Positions 32,279-40,437 of a stretch of DNA of 64,000 nt are shown one piece after another; position 1 is the first letter of the stretch, and each line of letters opens with the position of its first letter. Where the stretch lies: positions 1 through 64,000 of the forward strand of contig NZ_JAHYSG010000007.1 of assembly GCF_022095675.1 (NCBI RefSeq), given 5' to 3'. The translations under genes and the position numbers were made by a program. The DNA is from Dactylosporangium sp. AC04546. Lineage in GTDB: Bacteria > Actinomycetota > Actinomycetes > Mycobacteriales > Micromonosporaceae. The notes under the pieces were generated by a model. The model had not been told where the DNA came from and ran no database searches. It worked only from the letters and a program-made list of their open reading frames with translations.

Positions 32279-33520
32279 TCATGGAAGAACGCGGTAGGTG
32301 CGGCCGGGGAGCGCGCCGCCCAGGTGCTGTTCGAGCGAGACGGCGGCGCCGACGAGCGCCGCGCGGGGCGAACCGCAGGCGACCCCGAGCCGGTCGGCCA
32401 GGAAGAGCACGTCCTCGCAGGCGAGGGCGCCGTCGAGACCGCCCAGGGTGGCGTCGAAGTGGCGCACGCCGCTCTTCATCGCGGTGAGCGCGTTGACGAG
32501 GCCGAGGCCGTGCCGGTCGCGCAGGCGCACCCGCAGCGGCACCGGCCGGGCCCGGACGGTCGCGTCCTGCAGCAGCGCGCGGACCTGGCGCGGCGAGGCG
32601 GCGTGGACGCCCTCGTCGAGGCCGATCTCGTCGCAGCCGAGGCCGGCGAGCGCGTCGACGGCCTCCAGGACCGCGCTCGCGCGGTCCGGCACGAACGCGT
32701 CGGGCAGCCAGGCGGTGACCCGCATGTCGTAGCGGCGGGCCTCGTCGAGGATCCGCTTGGTGACCAGCGGGTCGCCCACCGCCACCTCGAGCACGCCGGC
32801 GCCGCCGAGGGCCGCGTCGGCGACCTCGTCGGGGGAGTCGACGAGCGCGGCGGCGGTCGCCGGGTCGCCGGTGGTGACCAGCCCGCCGTGCGGGTCGCGG
32901 ACCCGCACGCGCACGCCGGCGGCGCGCAGCGCGGTCGCCAGCTCGACGGCGGCGTCCTCGGCGACGACGTGCGAGCGCAGCGCGGGCAGCAGGCCGCTGT
33001 CGGCGACCGTGACCTCCTCCGGCAGGACGTCGGCGAGCTGGCCCCAGGCGCGCGAGTGGAACAGCAGCGGGGCGACGACGCGCTCGGTCGAGGCGGCCAT
33101 CACGTGGCCGACGAAGATGGTGTGGTCGCCGCCCTCGTGGGCGTGCACGACCCGGCAGTCCATCCAGCCGACCGCGTCGGTGAGCACCGGCGCCCCGGTG
33201 ACCCGGGTCTGCCAGGGGCTGCCGGCGAAGCGGTCGGTGACGCCCGCCTCCTGCCCGGCGAACCGGCGGCCGATCATCGTCTGGTCCTTGGCCAGGATGC
33301 TCACCGCGAACACGCCGCTCGTCTCGATGAGGCGGTGGGTGTGGATGCGGCGGTTGAGGCACACGAGGATCAGCGGCGGGTCGATGCTCACGCTGGAGAA
33401 GGAGCTGGCGGTCATCCCGTGCCAGCCGTCGGGGACCACCGTGGTGACCACGCTGACCCCGCTCGGCCACTGCGCGAGCACCGAGCGGAACGTGTCGTGA
33501 TCGATCGTCACTCGGGCCAC
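32279..33520 (-). CDS. Flavin reductase fused to a degenerate HMG-CoA lyase-like barrel
   Basis: A 413-aa protein. Residues 1-160 are a flavin reductase of the HpaC type (QWPSGVSVVTT, GMTASSFSSVSIDPPL, FAVSILAKDQ, GDHTIFVGHV). Residues about 180-400 resemble the HMGL / isopropylmalate synthase barrel (GCDEIGLDEGVHAASPRQVRALL, GLGLVNALTAMKSGVRHFDATLGGLDG, EDVLFLADRLGV), but the metal-binding HxH strand reads RVRLRDRH, so lyase activity is doubtful. It probably supplies reduced flavin to the ACAD-like protein, and possibly to the luciferase-like enzyme at 35887. The first gene of its operon, its GTG lies 3 bp from operator 3. Confidence 0.75.
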   Translation of the reverse strand: MARVTIDHDTFRSVLAQWPSGVSVVTTVVPDGWHGMTASSFSSVSIDPPLILVCLNRRIHTHRLIETSGVFAVSILAKDQTMIGRRFAGQEAGVTDRFAGSPWQTRVTGAPVLTDAVGWMDCRVVHAHEGGDHTIFVGHVMAASTERVVAPLLFHSRAWGQLADVLPEEVTVADSGLLPALRSHVVAEDAAVELATALRAAGVRVRVRDPHGGLVTTGDPATAAALVDSPDEVADAALGGAGVLEVAVGDPLVTKRILDEARRYDMRVTAWLPDAFVPDRASAVLEAVDALAGLGCDEIGLDEGVHAASPRQVRALLQDATVRARPVPLRVRLRDRHGLGLVNALTAMKSGVRHFDATLGGLDGALACEDVLFLADRLGVACGSPRAALVGAAVSLEQHLGGALPGRTYRVLP

Positions 33521-33523
33521 CCT

Positions 33524-33549
33524 GTTTCACTAAGCGAAACGCCGTACCG
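33524..33549. promoter_or_regulatory. IclR-type operator 3, upstream of the flavin reductase operon
   Basis: GTTTCAC (33524-33530), TAA, GCGAAAC (33534-33540), then a weaker GTACCG (33544-33549). The inner 17 bp form a near-perfect palindrome. The site lies between the likely transcription start and the GTG at 33520. Confidence 0.7.
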
Positions 33550-33552
33550 CCT

Positions 33553-33582
33553 ACGGTAACGACGGTGCTGATCGGCTGTCAA
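33553..33582 (-). promoter_or_regulatory. Predicted promoter of the 33520 operon
   Basis: On the minus strand TTGACA (33582-33577), 18-bp spacer, TACCGT (33558-33553). Transcription would begin near 33546, inside operator 3, so a bound repressor would block it. Confidence 0.5.
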
Positions 33583-33598
33583 CGAAAGTCGCGACAGC

Positions 33599-33629
33599 GT
33601 TTCCCATGGGGAAATCGACGGCCTAGACT
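33599..33629 (+). promoter_or_regulatory. IclR promoter with autoregulatory operator 4
   Basis: The palindrome GTTTCCC, ATG, GGGAAAT (33599-33615) contains the -35 box TTCCCA (33601-33606); 17 bp further is TAGACT (33624-33629), and six bases after that the GTG start. Binding of the regulator here would cover its own -35. Confidence 0.6.
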
Positions 33630-33635
33630 TCTGGG

Positions 33636-34460
33636 GTGCCAACCACTACGTCAGCCGCCGCGACGCCCGCCAGCGACAGCGCCGACGGCTCGGCCAGCCG
33701 CTCCATCGCGGCCGTCGAGCGGGCCATGGACGTGTTGCTGCTCTTCGGCCGGGTCGGCCGGCCCGACCTCGGGGTGACCGAGATCGCGGCCGAGCTCGGG
33801 CTCACCAAGGCCGCCGTCCACCGCATCCTCACCGCGCTGCGCAACCGCGACCTGGTCGCGGTCGACCCGACCACCCGGCGCTATGCGCTCGGGCACGCGG
33901 CGGTCGCGCTCGGCCGCGCCTACCTGGCCCGCACCGACCTGCGCGCGATCGCGGCGCCGGAGCTGCGCCGGCTGTCCGCCGAGACCGGCGAGACGGCGAC
34001 GCTGTCCATCCGGCGCGGCGACATGCGGCTCTACGCCGACCAGGTGGTGCCGGAGCAGGAGCTGCGGCTGGAGGTGCAGCTCGGCACGCCCTACCCGCTG
34101 CACGCCGGCGCGTCCTCGAAGGCGTTCCTGGCCTTCCTGAGCGCCGACGAGATCGAGTACTACCTGCACCAGCACGCCGCGCTGGAGTCGGTCACCGACA
34201 AGACCATCGTCGACGTCAAGGCCCTGCGGCTGGAGCTGGCGGCGATCCAGCGCCGCGGCTACGCGACGTCGCTGGGGGAGCGGCAGATCGGCGCGGCGTC
34301 GATCGCGGCGCCGGTGTTCGACCACGACGGCCACGTCATCGCCGTGCTGTCGCTGGCCGGGCCGCTGTCGCGGTTCAAGTCCCGGATGTCGGAGTGCGCC
34401 GACACCCTGCTCGCCGCCGCGGCCCGCGTCTCCGCCCACCTCGGCTACGCCCCGAGCTAG
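33636..34460 (+). CDS. IclR-family transcriptional regulator, probable regulator of the catabolic cluster
   Basis: A 274-aa regulator. Residues about 22-85 form the winged helix-turn-helix (SIAAVERAMDVLLLFG, GVTEIAAELGLTKAAVHRILTAL, YALG). Residues about 90-270 form the IclR effector domain (TGETATLSIRRG, LHAGASSKAFLAFL, GYATSLGERQIGAASIAAPVFD). Members bind small organic acids and act as repressor or activator. The GTG at 33636 is six bases after a -10 box, so the message is likely leaderless. It sits in the middle of the cluster, with a palindromic operator at its own promoter and related sites at nearly all flanking transcription units. Confidence 0.85.
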   Translation: MPTTTSAAATPASDSADGSASRSIAAVERAMDVLLLFGRVGRPDLGVTEIAAELGLTKAAVHRILTALRNRDLVAVDPTTRRYALGHAAVALGRAYLARTDLRAIAAPELRRLSAETGETATLSIRRGDMRLYADQVVPEQELRLEVQLGTPYPLHAGASSKAFLAFLSADEIEYYLHQHAALESVTDKTIVDVKALRLELAAIQRRGYATSLGERQIGAASIAAPVFDHDGHVIAVLSLAGPLSRFKSRMSECADTLLAAAARVSAHLGYAPS

Positions 34461-34538
34461 CGCCGCGACCGGGGCGGTCACCGCGGTCGCGGCAACCGTG
34501 TCGGCGGTCGCCGGGGGAGGGGTATCCGCGCGCAGGAC

Positions 34539-34572
34539 ATTCCCCTGGGGAATAAATATTCCTGAGGAGAAT
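34539..34572. repeat. Paired palindrome element A (ATTCC-N5-GGAAT type)
   Basis: ATTCC-CCTGG-GGAAT (34539-34553) and ATTCC-TGAGG-AGAAT (34558-34572), starting 19 bp apart, in the otherwise empty gap between the convergent IclR and membrane-protein genes. A matching pair with the same 19-bp offset lies at 52194-52227. Confidence 0.65.
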
Positions 34573-34616
34573 ATCGCGGTGGCGACACCCATACCCGTCG
34601 AGCCCGATCCGCGGCG

Positions 34617-35309
34617 CTAGCCGATCATGCCGGGCTTGAGGACGCCGAGGGCGGCCGCGGCGAGCACCGAGAGCCAGATGCCCCACACGTACGGCAGGCA
34701 GCCGTCGACGGCGCGCCGCAGCGCCCGCTCGACCTCCGGGGTCGAGCCGGTCGTCAGCAGCGCGCCGTAGGGCGCCCCGAAGCCGCGCAGGGTGAGCCGG
34801 ATGCCGAGGCCGCACGCGATCGCCGTGGCGTAGAGGGCGACCTTGGCGCCCAGCCAGTCCGGGTTGCTCGTCACCCCGAACGGGCGCTCCGCGGCGATCG
34901 TGTAGCCGGCCATGCCGTACAGCGCGAGGATCAGCCCGATCCGGATCGTCCAGTCCGCCTTGCGCACCAGCGGGTGTTTCCCGGGCGCGTGGTGGTCGGC
35001 GATCGTGAGGGCGAGCCAGCCGAACGCGAACAGCCACACCGGCAGCACGGTCCACCAGTGGAACACCTGCACACCGAACAGCTCCGCGCCGTGCGGGTCG
35101 AGTGACATCAGCGTCACGCCGCTCGGCAGGAACAGCACCAGGCAGATCTTCGGGCCCAGGTCCAGGCCGCCCATGATCTTCAGCGCGGTACTGCGGGCGA
35201 CCGCCGGCAGGTCCGGCCGCAGCACGAACCGGCTGGAGTAGAAGACCCCCAGGTCGCCGCCCAGCCAGAATACGAACAGCACGATGTGCAGCAGGATCCA
35301 CCAGCCCAT
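34617..35309 (-). CDS. Six-helix membrane protein with conserved histidines, function unknown
   Basis: A 230-aa polytopic protein: helices near MGWWILLHIVLFVFWLGG, DLGPKICLVLFLPSGVTL, HWWTVLPVWLFAFGWLAL, WTIRIGLILALYGMAGYT, AKVALYATAIACGLGIRL and YVWGIWLSVLAAAALGVL. His in helix 1, His at the third helix start and the following HHAPGKH loop could bind heme or metal, as in small b-type cytochromes or CopD/DUF2269-like proteins, but I cannot assign a family. The ATG at 35309 is chosen because hydrophobic sequence starts there; 35345 would add 12 residues. It is divergent from the MaoC operon, with operator 5 between them, so it belongs to the regulon. Confidence 0.65.
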   Translation of the reverse strand: MGWWILLHIVLFVFWLGGDLGVFYSSRFVLRPDLPAVARSTALKIMGGLDLGPKICLVLFLPSGVTLMSLDPHGAELFGVQVFHWWTVLPVWLFAFGWLALTIADHHAPGKHPLVRKADWTIRIGLILALYGMAGYTIAAERPFGVTSNPDWLGAKVALYATAIACGLGIRLTLRGFGAPYGALLTTGSTPEVERALRRAVDGCLPYVWGIWLSVLAAAALGVLKPGMIG

Positions 35310-35317
35310 GGAAGTAT

Positions 35318-35343
35318 GGAAACACCGATCCGCTGTGCGAAAC
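35318..35343. promoter_or_regulatory. IclR-type operator 5, between membrane-protein and MaoC operons
   Basis: GGAAAC (35318-35323), three bases, GATCCGC (weaker centre), three bases, GCGAAAC (35337-35343). It ends 6 bp before the -35 box of the plus-strand operon and starts 9 bp before the minus-strand ATG. Confidence 0.65.
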
Positions 35344-35349
35344 AAGTTC

Positions 35350-35379
35350 TTGACGCCGGTGTCGCGCGCTGCCTAGCGT
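35350..35379 (+). promoter_or_regulatory. Predicted promoter of the 35387-44823 operon, leaderless
   Basis: TTGACG (35350-35355), 18-bp spacer, TAGCGT (35374-35379), then ATG at 35387 seven bases later. Operator 5 lies just upstream of the -35, a position that would also suit activation. Confidence 0.5.
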
Positions 35380-35386
35380 CAGTGCC

Positions 35387-35890
35387 ATGACGCTGGGCAA
35401 CTACTACGAGGACTTCGCGGTCGGCACGGTGTACCAGCACCCGCTCGGGCGCACGATCAGCGAGGCCGACAACACGTGGTTCACGTTGCTCACGATGAAC
35501 ACCAACCAGAACCACTTCAACGCCCACTTCGCGGCGAACGCGCCGTACGGGCGGCTCATCGTCAACTCCGGCCTGTCGGTCGCGGTCGTGCTCGGCATCT
35601 CGGTGTCCGACATGAGCCAGCACGCGATCATGAACCTCGGCTGGGAGGAGATCAAGCTCACCGCGCCCGTCTTCGTCGGTGACACGCTCTACGCCGAGTC
35701 GGTCGTGCTGGCGACCCGGGAGTCGGCGTCGCGCCCCTACGCCGGCATCGTCACCTGCAAGACCCGCGGCCTCAACCAGGACGGCGACGAGGTGATGTCG
35801 TGGCGGCGGACGGTGATGGTGTACCGCCGGGACGCCCCCCACGACAAGAACCTCTTCCCGGTGGCGAAGACGGGGCCGCTGACCGCATGA
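35387..35890 (+). CDS. MaoC-family acyl-CoA hydratase/dehydratase
   Basis: A 167-aa single-hotdog protein. N-terminal YYEDFAVGTVYQHPLGRTISEAD, FNAHFAANAPYGRLIVNSG (hydratase dyad region, Asn/His variant of the usual D-x4-H) and VGDTLYAESVVL are typical of MaoC / mesaconyl-CoA hydratase-like enzymes. These add water to a branched or dicarboxylic enoyl-CoA. The gene starts a ten-gene plus-strand operon at a leaderless promoter and overlaps the next gene by ATGA. A methylfumaryl- or alkylfumaryl-CoA substrate would fit the CoA transferase and CitE-like lyase in the same operon, but this is inference. Confidence 0.8.
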   Translation: MTLGNYYEDFAVGTVYQHPLGRTISEADNTWFTLLTMNTNQNHFNAHFAANAPYGRLIVNSGLSVAVVLGISVSDMSQHAIMNLGWEEIKLTAPVFVGDTLYAESVVLATRESASRPYAGIVTCKTRGLNQDGDEVMSWRRTVMVYRRDAPHDKNLFPVAKTGPLTA

Positions 35891-36897
35891 CGCTGCCCGT
35901 GCTGCACTACCAGCCGTGGGGCGAGACGCTCCAGGAGCAGCTGGCCGCCGCCCGCGCCGCCGAGGAGGCCGGCGCCGCCGTCGTCTGGGCACCCGAGCTG
36001 CACCGCAGCGCCGTGGTGACCGCCGCGGCGCTCGCCGAGAGCACGGTCACCGCCGGGGTCGGCACCGGGATCGCGCTCGCGTTCGCCCGCAGCCCGTTGC
36101 TCACCGCGCTGTCCGCCCTCGACCTGGACGAGCTGTCCGGCGGCCGGCTGCGCCTCGGCCTCGGCACCGGCGTGCGGCGGCTCAACGAGGACTGGCACGG
36201 GGTCGCCTGGGACAAGCCGGTGCGCCGGCTGCGCGAGACGGTCGCCGCGATCCGGCTGCTGGTGGCCGGCGCGCACACCGGCGAGCGGTTGACGTTCGAC
36301 GGCGCCGACGTGCGCCTCGACGTGCGCGGCTACCGCCGGCCCTACCCGCCGGTCCGCGACCACATCCCGATCTACCTGGCCGGCGTGGGCCCGGCGATGA
36401 CGGCCCTGGCCGGTGAGGTCGGCGACGGATGGCTCTCGCATGAGCTGTGCCCGCCGCGGTACCTCGACGCCACGGTCCTGCCGCGGCTGCGCGCCTCGGG
36501 CCGCCCGCTGGAGGTCGTCGTCTCCGCCTGCTGCGCCGTCGACGACGACCCGGCCGCCGCCCGCGCCGCCGCCGCCAACGTCGTCGGCTTCTACGCCAGC
36601 GTCCGCACCTACGCCGATCTGTTCGCCTTCTTCGACCTCGCGGCCGCGCAGGACCGCGTGGTGGAGGCGTTCCGCGCCGGCCGCCCGGCCGACGCCCTGG
36701 CCGACGCCGTCGACCCCGTCATGGTCGACCGGCTCACCCTGGCCGGGACGCCGTCGGACGTCGCCGCGCGGCTGGCGGAGTACGCCGGGCTGGCCGACGC
36801 CGTGAAGCTCGGCCCGCCGACGTACGGGCTGCCGCCGGCCCGCATCCGCGCGCTGCAGGAGAACCTCCTGCGCCTCATCCGGGAGCTCGCCTCGTGA
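35887..36897 (+). CDS. LLM-class (luciferase-like) flavin-dependent oxidoreductase
   Basis: A 336-aa barrel protein: LHYQPWGETLQEQLAAARAAEEAG at the start, GVGTGIALAFARSPLLTA, then LSGGRLRLGLGTG and IPIYLAGVGPAMTALAGEVGDGWLSH. Members use F420H2 or FMNH2; the GxGT and DGWLxH features are common in actinomycete F420 enzymes. It could be a monooxygenase fed by the flavin reductase domain at 33520, or an F420-dependent reductase or dehydrogenase. It is linked by ATGA and GTGA overlaps with both neighbours. The substrate is unknown; an oxidation before or after CoA activation is plausible. Confidence 0.8.
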   Translation: MTLPVLHYQPWGETLQEQLAAARAAEEAGAAVVWAPELHRSAVVTAAALAESTVTAGVGTGIALAFARSPLLTALSALDLDELSGGRLRLGLGTGVRRLNEDWHGVAWDKPVRRLRETVAAIRLLVAGAHTGERLTFDGADVRLDVRGYRRPYPPVRDHIPIYLAGVGPAMTALAGEVGDGWLSHELCPPRYLDATVLPRLRASGRPLEVVVSACCAVDDDPAAARAAAANVVGFYASVRTYADLFAFFDLAAAQDRVVEAFRAGRPADALADAVDPVMVDRLTLAGTPSDVAARLAEYAGLADAVKLGPPTYGLPPARIRALQENLLRLIRELAS

Positions 36898-38105
36898 GAC
36901 CGCTCGACGACGTGCGCGTCATCAGCCTGGAGCAGTACGGCGCCGGCCCGTTCGGCTCCCTGCACCTCGCCGACCTCGGCGCCGACGTGATCAAGATCGA
37001 GGACCCGCGCACCGGCGGCGACGTCGGCCGCTACGTCCCGCCCTACGCCGAGGGCGAGGACTCGCTGTTCTTCGAGACGTTCAACCGCAACAAGCGCTCG
37101 ATCTCCCTCGACCTCACCGCGCCCGCCGGCCGGCAGGTGTTCGAGGACCTGGTCCGCCACGGCGACGCCGTCTACTCGAACCTGCGCGGCGACGTGCCGG
37201 CCAAGATGCGCATCCGCTACGCCGACCTCGCCCCGGTCAACCCGGCCGTCGTCTGCTGCTCGCTCACCGGCTTCGGCATGACCGGCCCGCGCGCGGCCCA
37301 GCCCGGCTACGACTACGTCCTGCAGGGCCTGGCCGGCTGGATGGCCCTCACCGGCGAGCCCGACGGCCCGCCCGCCAAGAGCGGCCTCTCGCTGGTCGAC
37401 TACGCCGGCGGCCTGGTCGCCGCGATCGCACTGCTGGCCGGCGTCCACGCCGCCCGCCGCGACGGCCGGGGCATGGACTGCGACCTGAGCCTCTACGACA
37501 CCGCCGTCACCATGCTCACGTACCCCGGCACCTGGCACCTGACGGCCGGCTTCACCCCGGTCCGCACCCGCCACTCGGCCCACCCGTCCCTGGTCCCGTT
37601 CCAGGCGTTCCGGGCCGCCGACGGCTGGCTGGTCGTCGGCTGCGCGAAGGAGAAGTTCTGGCAGCGGCTGGCCGCGCTGCTCGACGCCGTCGCCGGGACG
37701 GCCCTGGCGGCCGACGCCCGGTTCGCCACCTTCGACGCCCGCCGCCGCCACGCCGCCGAGCTGCTCGACATCCTGGAGCCCGCGTTCCTGACCCGGCCGG
37801 TCGACGAGTGGCTGGCCGCGCTCACCCCGGCCGGCGTCCCCTGCGGCCCGGTCAACGACGTGGCGGCCGCGCTGAGCGACCCGCACACCGCCGCCCGCGA
37901 GCTGGTCGTCGAGACCGAGCACCCCGCGTTCGGGACGGTCCGCCAGCTCGCCTCACCGGTGCGGGTCGGGGACGATCCCGTGCGGTACCGCCGGGCACCG
38001 CGGCGCAACGAGGACGCCTCGGACGTGCTGGGGGAGCTGCTCGGCTACGACTCGGCCCGGATCGCCGCGCTGAGCGGCGACGGCGCCTTCGGACCGCCGC
38101 GATGA
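36894..38105 (+). CDS. CaiB/BaiF CoA-transferase (family III), copy 1
   Basis: A 403-aa enzyme that moves CoA from a donor thioester to a carboxylic acid. Landmarks: VRVISLEQYGAGPFGSLHLADLGADVIKIEDP at the N-terminus, FNRNKRSISLDL, GFGMTGPRAAQPGYDYVLQGLAGWM, and DGWLVVGCAKEKFW. The catalytic Asp lies in the GYDYVLQ helix. Members act on carnitine, formate/oxalate, succinate/mesaconate and bile or aromatic acids. It sits between a luciferase-like oxidoreductase and an MmgE/PrpD protein, so activation of a branched or dicarboxylic acid is likely. GTG 36894 overlaps the previous stop. Confidence 0.85.
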   Translation: MRPLDDVRVISLEQYGAGPFGSLHLADLGADVIKIEDPRTGGDVGRYVPPYAEGEDSLFFETFNRNKRSISLDLTAPAGRQVFEDLVRHGDAVYSNLRGDVPAKMRIRYADLAPVNPAVVCCSLTGFGMTGPRAAQPGYDYVLQGLAGWMALTGEPDGPPAKSGLSLVDYAGGLVAAIALLAGVHAARRDGRGMDCDLSLYDTAVTMLTYPGTWHLTAGFTPVRTRHSAHPSLVPFQAFRAADGWLVVGCAKEKFWQRLAALLDAVAGTALAADARFATFDARRRHAAELLDILEPAFLTRPVDEWLAALTPAGVPCGPVNDVAAALSDPHTAARELVVETEHPAFGTVRQLASPVRVGDDPVRYRRAPRRNEDASDVLGELLGYDSARIAALSGDGAFGPPR

Positions 38106-39493
38106 CGGTCGCGCGGCGGCTCGCCGAGTGGGGCCTTTCCGAGACGTTGGTCGATCTACCCCCAGCGGTGGCCGACGCCACCCGCCGGCACGTCCTCGAC
38201 GGGCTCGGCACGCTCACCGCCGCGCTGCGCCGCGACGCCGCCACGCCCGCGATCACCGTCGCGCTCGGCCTCGGCGGCCCGCCGGAGGCCCGGCTGTTCG
38301 GGACCGGCCGGCGGGTCGGCGCGGCCGCTGCCGCGCTCGCCGGCGGGGCGCTCGTGCACGCCCTCGACTTCGACGACACCCACGCCGGCGGCCTGGTCCA
38401 CGCCACCGCGCCCGTCCTGCCCGTGGTCCTCGCGCTCAGCGACCCCGGAGGCGAGCACGAAGGCGAGCCCGGAGGCGAGCCCGGACGCGAGAACAGACGC
38501 GAGAACGGGCGGGTCACCGGCGCCGAGGCGCTCGCCGCGACCGCCGTGGGCCTGGAGACGGTCTGCCGCCTGGGCGCCGCCGCACCGCACGCGTTCCACG
38601 CCCGCGGCCTGCACGCGACCGCCGCCTGCGGCGTGATCGCGGCCGCGCTCACCGCCGCCCGCCTGCTCCGCCTCGACCCCGCGGCGACCACCGACGCGCT
38701 CGGCATCGCGGCCAGCCAGGCCGGTGGCCTGCTGGAGTTCCTGCACACCGGCTCGTCGACCAAGCAGCTGCACCCCGGCCTGGCCGCCCACCACGGTATC
38801 CTCGCCGCCCGCCTCGCCGCTGCCGGCGCGAGCGGCCCGGCCAGCGCGATCGAGGGCGCGTACGGCCTCTTCGCCGCCCTCGCCGACCGCCGCGTCACCC
38901 CTGACGCCGTGCTGGACGGCCTGGGCGAGCGGTGGGAGCTGACCCGCATCACGATCAAGCCGTACCCGGCCTGCCAGCTCCTGCACGCCCCCTTGGACGC
39001 CGCGGCCCGCATCGCGGTCGGCCCGGACGCGGTCGAGCTGGTCGAGGTGGAGGTCCACCCGGACGCCGAGGCGATCGTGTGCGGCCCCGACCAGGCCGCG
39101 CCGCGCACGGCGTATCAGGCGAAGTTCGCGCTGGCGTGGTGCGTGGCCGCGATGCTGTACGACGGCGCGGTCACCCTGGACACGTTCGACGACGTGGACC
39201 GCCCGGAGGTGCGGGCGCTCGCGGCGCGCGTCCGGCACCGGGTCGTGGCGTTCCCCGGTCCGGCCGCCGAGCAGCCGGGCCGGGTCACGGTGACCACCCG
39301 CGACGGACGCCGCCGGACCGGCGAGGTGCCCCGCAGCGGCGGCGGCCCCGACGACCCGGCCATCGCGGACCTGGTGCGGGCCAAGGCCCTGGCCAACCTG
39401 GGCGCCGCCGGGCCCGGGGTGGTGGCCGCCGTCGACCGTCTCGCCGGGGCGCCCGACCTCACCGAGCTGCTGGAATCGCTGGAGGCATCGTGA
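38102..39493 (+). CDS. MmgE/PrpD family protein, copy 1
   Basis: A 463-aa protein of the 2-methylcitrate dehydratase / iminodisuccinate epimerase / cis-aconitate decarboxylase family. It has ALVHALDFDDTHAGGLVHATAPVLP, GLHATAACGVIAAALTAARLL, KQLHPGLAAHHGILAA and IKPYPACQLLHAPLDAA. A Glu/Gly/Arg-rich insertion (about residues 119-138, with EGEPGGEPGREN) is unusual. The family (de)hydrates or decarboxylates substituted tricarboxylates and related acids, so it could act on an alkylated malate or citrate. ATGA and GTGA overlaps join it to its neighbours; a second member lies at 50735. Confidence 0.8.
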   Translation: MTVARRLAEWGLSETLVDLPPAVADATRRHVLDGLGTLTAALRRDAATPAITVALGLGGPPEARLFGTGRRVGAAAAALAGGALVHALDFDDTHAGGLVHATAPVLPVVLALSDPGGEHEGEPGGEPGRENRRENGRVTGAEALAATAVGLETVCRLGAAAPHAFHARGLHATAACGVIAAALTAARLLRLDPAATTDALGIAASQAGGLLEFLHTGSSTKQLHPGLAAHHGILAARLAAAGASGPASAIEGAYGLFAALADRRVTPDAVLDGLGERWELTRITIKPYPACQLLHAPLDAAARIAVGPDAVELVEVEVHPDAEAIVCGPDQAAPRTAYQAKFALAWCVAAMLYDGAVTLDTFDDVDRPEVRALAARVRHRVVAFPGPAAEQPGRVTVTTRDGRRRTGEVPRSGGGPDDPAIADLVRAKALANLGAAGPGVVAAVDRLAGAPDLTELLESLEAS

Positions 39494-40437
39494 CCGTCCA
39501 CCTGCCCGCCGTGCCGTACCCCGACGCGGAACGGCTCCTGAGCGAGGCCGGGCTGAGCCCCGGCGACGTCGTCCACGTGACCGAGTACGTCACCGCCGCC
39601 TCCAGCCCCGAGGCAAGAGCCGCCGCCCGCAAGGGCTACGACGCCCCGGTGTCGACGATCCCCGTCGCCGGGCTGCTCACGGACGCGGCCGAGCTGGTCG
39701 AGCTCACCGCCTGGCCCGGCGGGGGAACCCGGGCCGGGGAGCTGGTCGTCGCCGGCGACCTGGTGTACCTCCCGAGCGTCCACACCACCGAGGGCGGCTT
39801 CCGCGAGCAGTACCGCGCCTGCCTCGACAAGCTCGATGAGCTCCTCGCCGCCGCGGGACTGGGCCTCGACGCCCTCGTCCGCACGACCGACTACACGGCG
39901 ACGGCCACCAGATCGGAGTACCCCCGCTGCGGCCGGCCCCGCAAGGACCTGCTCGGCACCGCGGGCGTGTTCCCCGGCGCGGCCGGCATCCTGGTCGACA
40001 CGCCGGTCGAGCCGGGTGCCCACGTCGCGCTCGACGCGCTCGCGTCCAGCAAGCCGCTGCGGGCGGTCAACCCCGGCTGGTCCCGCTACGACACCCTGAC
40101 CTACGGGCCGGGGGTGGTCGCCGGCGACACGCTCGTCATGTCCGGCTTCGGCGCCCTCGACCCGGCCACCCAGCTCGCGCTGCACGAGGGGGACCTGCTG
40201 CGCCAGGCGGTGTACCTGTACGACAGCGTCGACCTGGTCGTGCAGGCGGCCGGCGGCGGCACGGTGACCCGGATCCTCGACTACATCACGCCGGCCGCGG
40301 TGCCGGACTATCCAGCGCTCGCCGCGCTGCGCGCCGAGCGCTACCCGGACGCCGTGGTGACCACCGTCGTGTGCAGCGCGCTGCTGCGGCCCGAGTTCCT
40401 CCTCGAGACCGTCCCGACGGCGGTGCTCGGCCGATGA
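39490..40437 (+). CDS. RidA/YjgF-like protein with two and a half repeated domains
   Basis: A 315-aa protein instead of the usual 130. Residues about 1-65 resemble the second half of a RidA domain (SPGDVVHVTEYVT). Residues about 75-200 form a full domain (GELVVAGDLVYLPSVHTTEGGFREQYRACLDKLDELLAAAGLGLDALVRTTDYTA, GVFPGAAGILVDTPVEPGAHVALDALA). A third, diverged one follows (about 205-310; VVAGDTLVMSGFG, HEGDLLRQAVYLYDSVDLVVQAAGG). The arginine that binds carboxylates in RidA is not obvious, so it may act on another enamine or as a hydrolase-like relative. In a nitrogen-ring pathway, deamination of enamine or imine intermediates would be fitting. Confidence 0.7.
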   Translation: MTVHLPAVPYPDAERLLSEAGLSPGDVVHVTEYVTAASSPEARAAARKGYDAPVSTIPVAGLLTDAAELVELTAWPGGGTRAGELVVAGDLVYLPSVHTTEGGFREQYRACLDKLDELLAAAGLGLDALVRTTDYTATATRSEYPRCGRPRKDLLGTAGVFPGAAGILVDTPVEPGAHVALDALASSKPLRAVNPGWSRYDTLTYGPGVVAGDTLVMSGFGALDPATQLALHEGDLLRQAVYLYDSVDLVVQAAGGGTVTRILDYITPAAVPDYPALAALRAERYPDAVVTTVVCSALLRPEFLLETVPTAVLGR

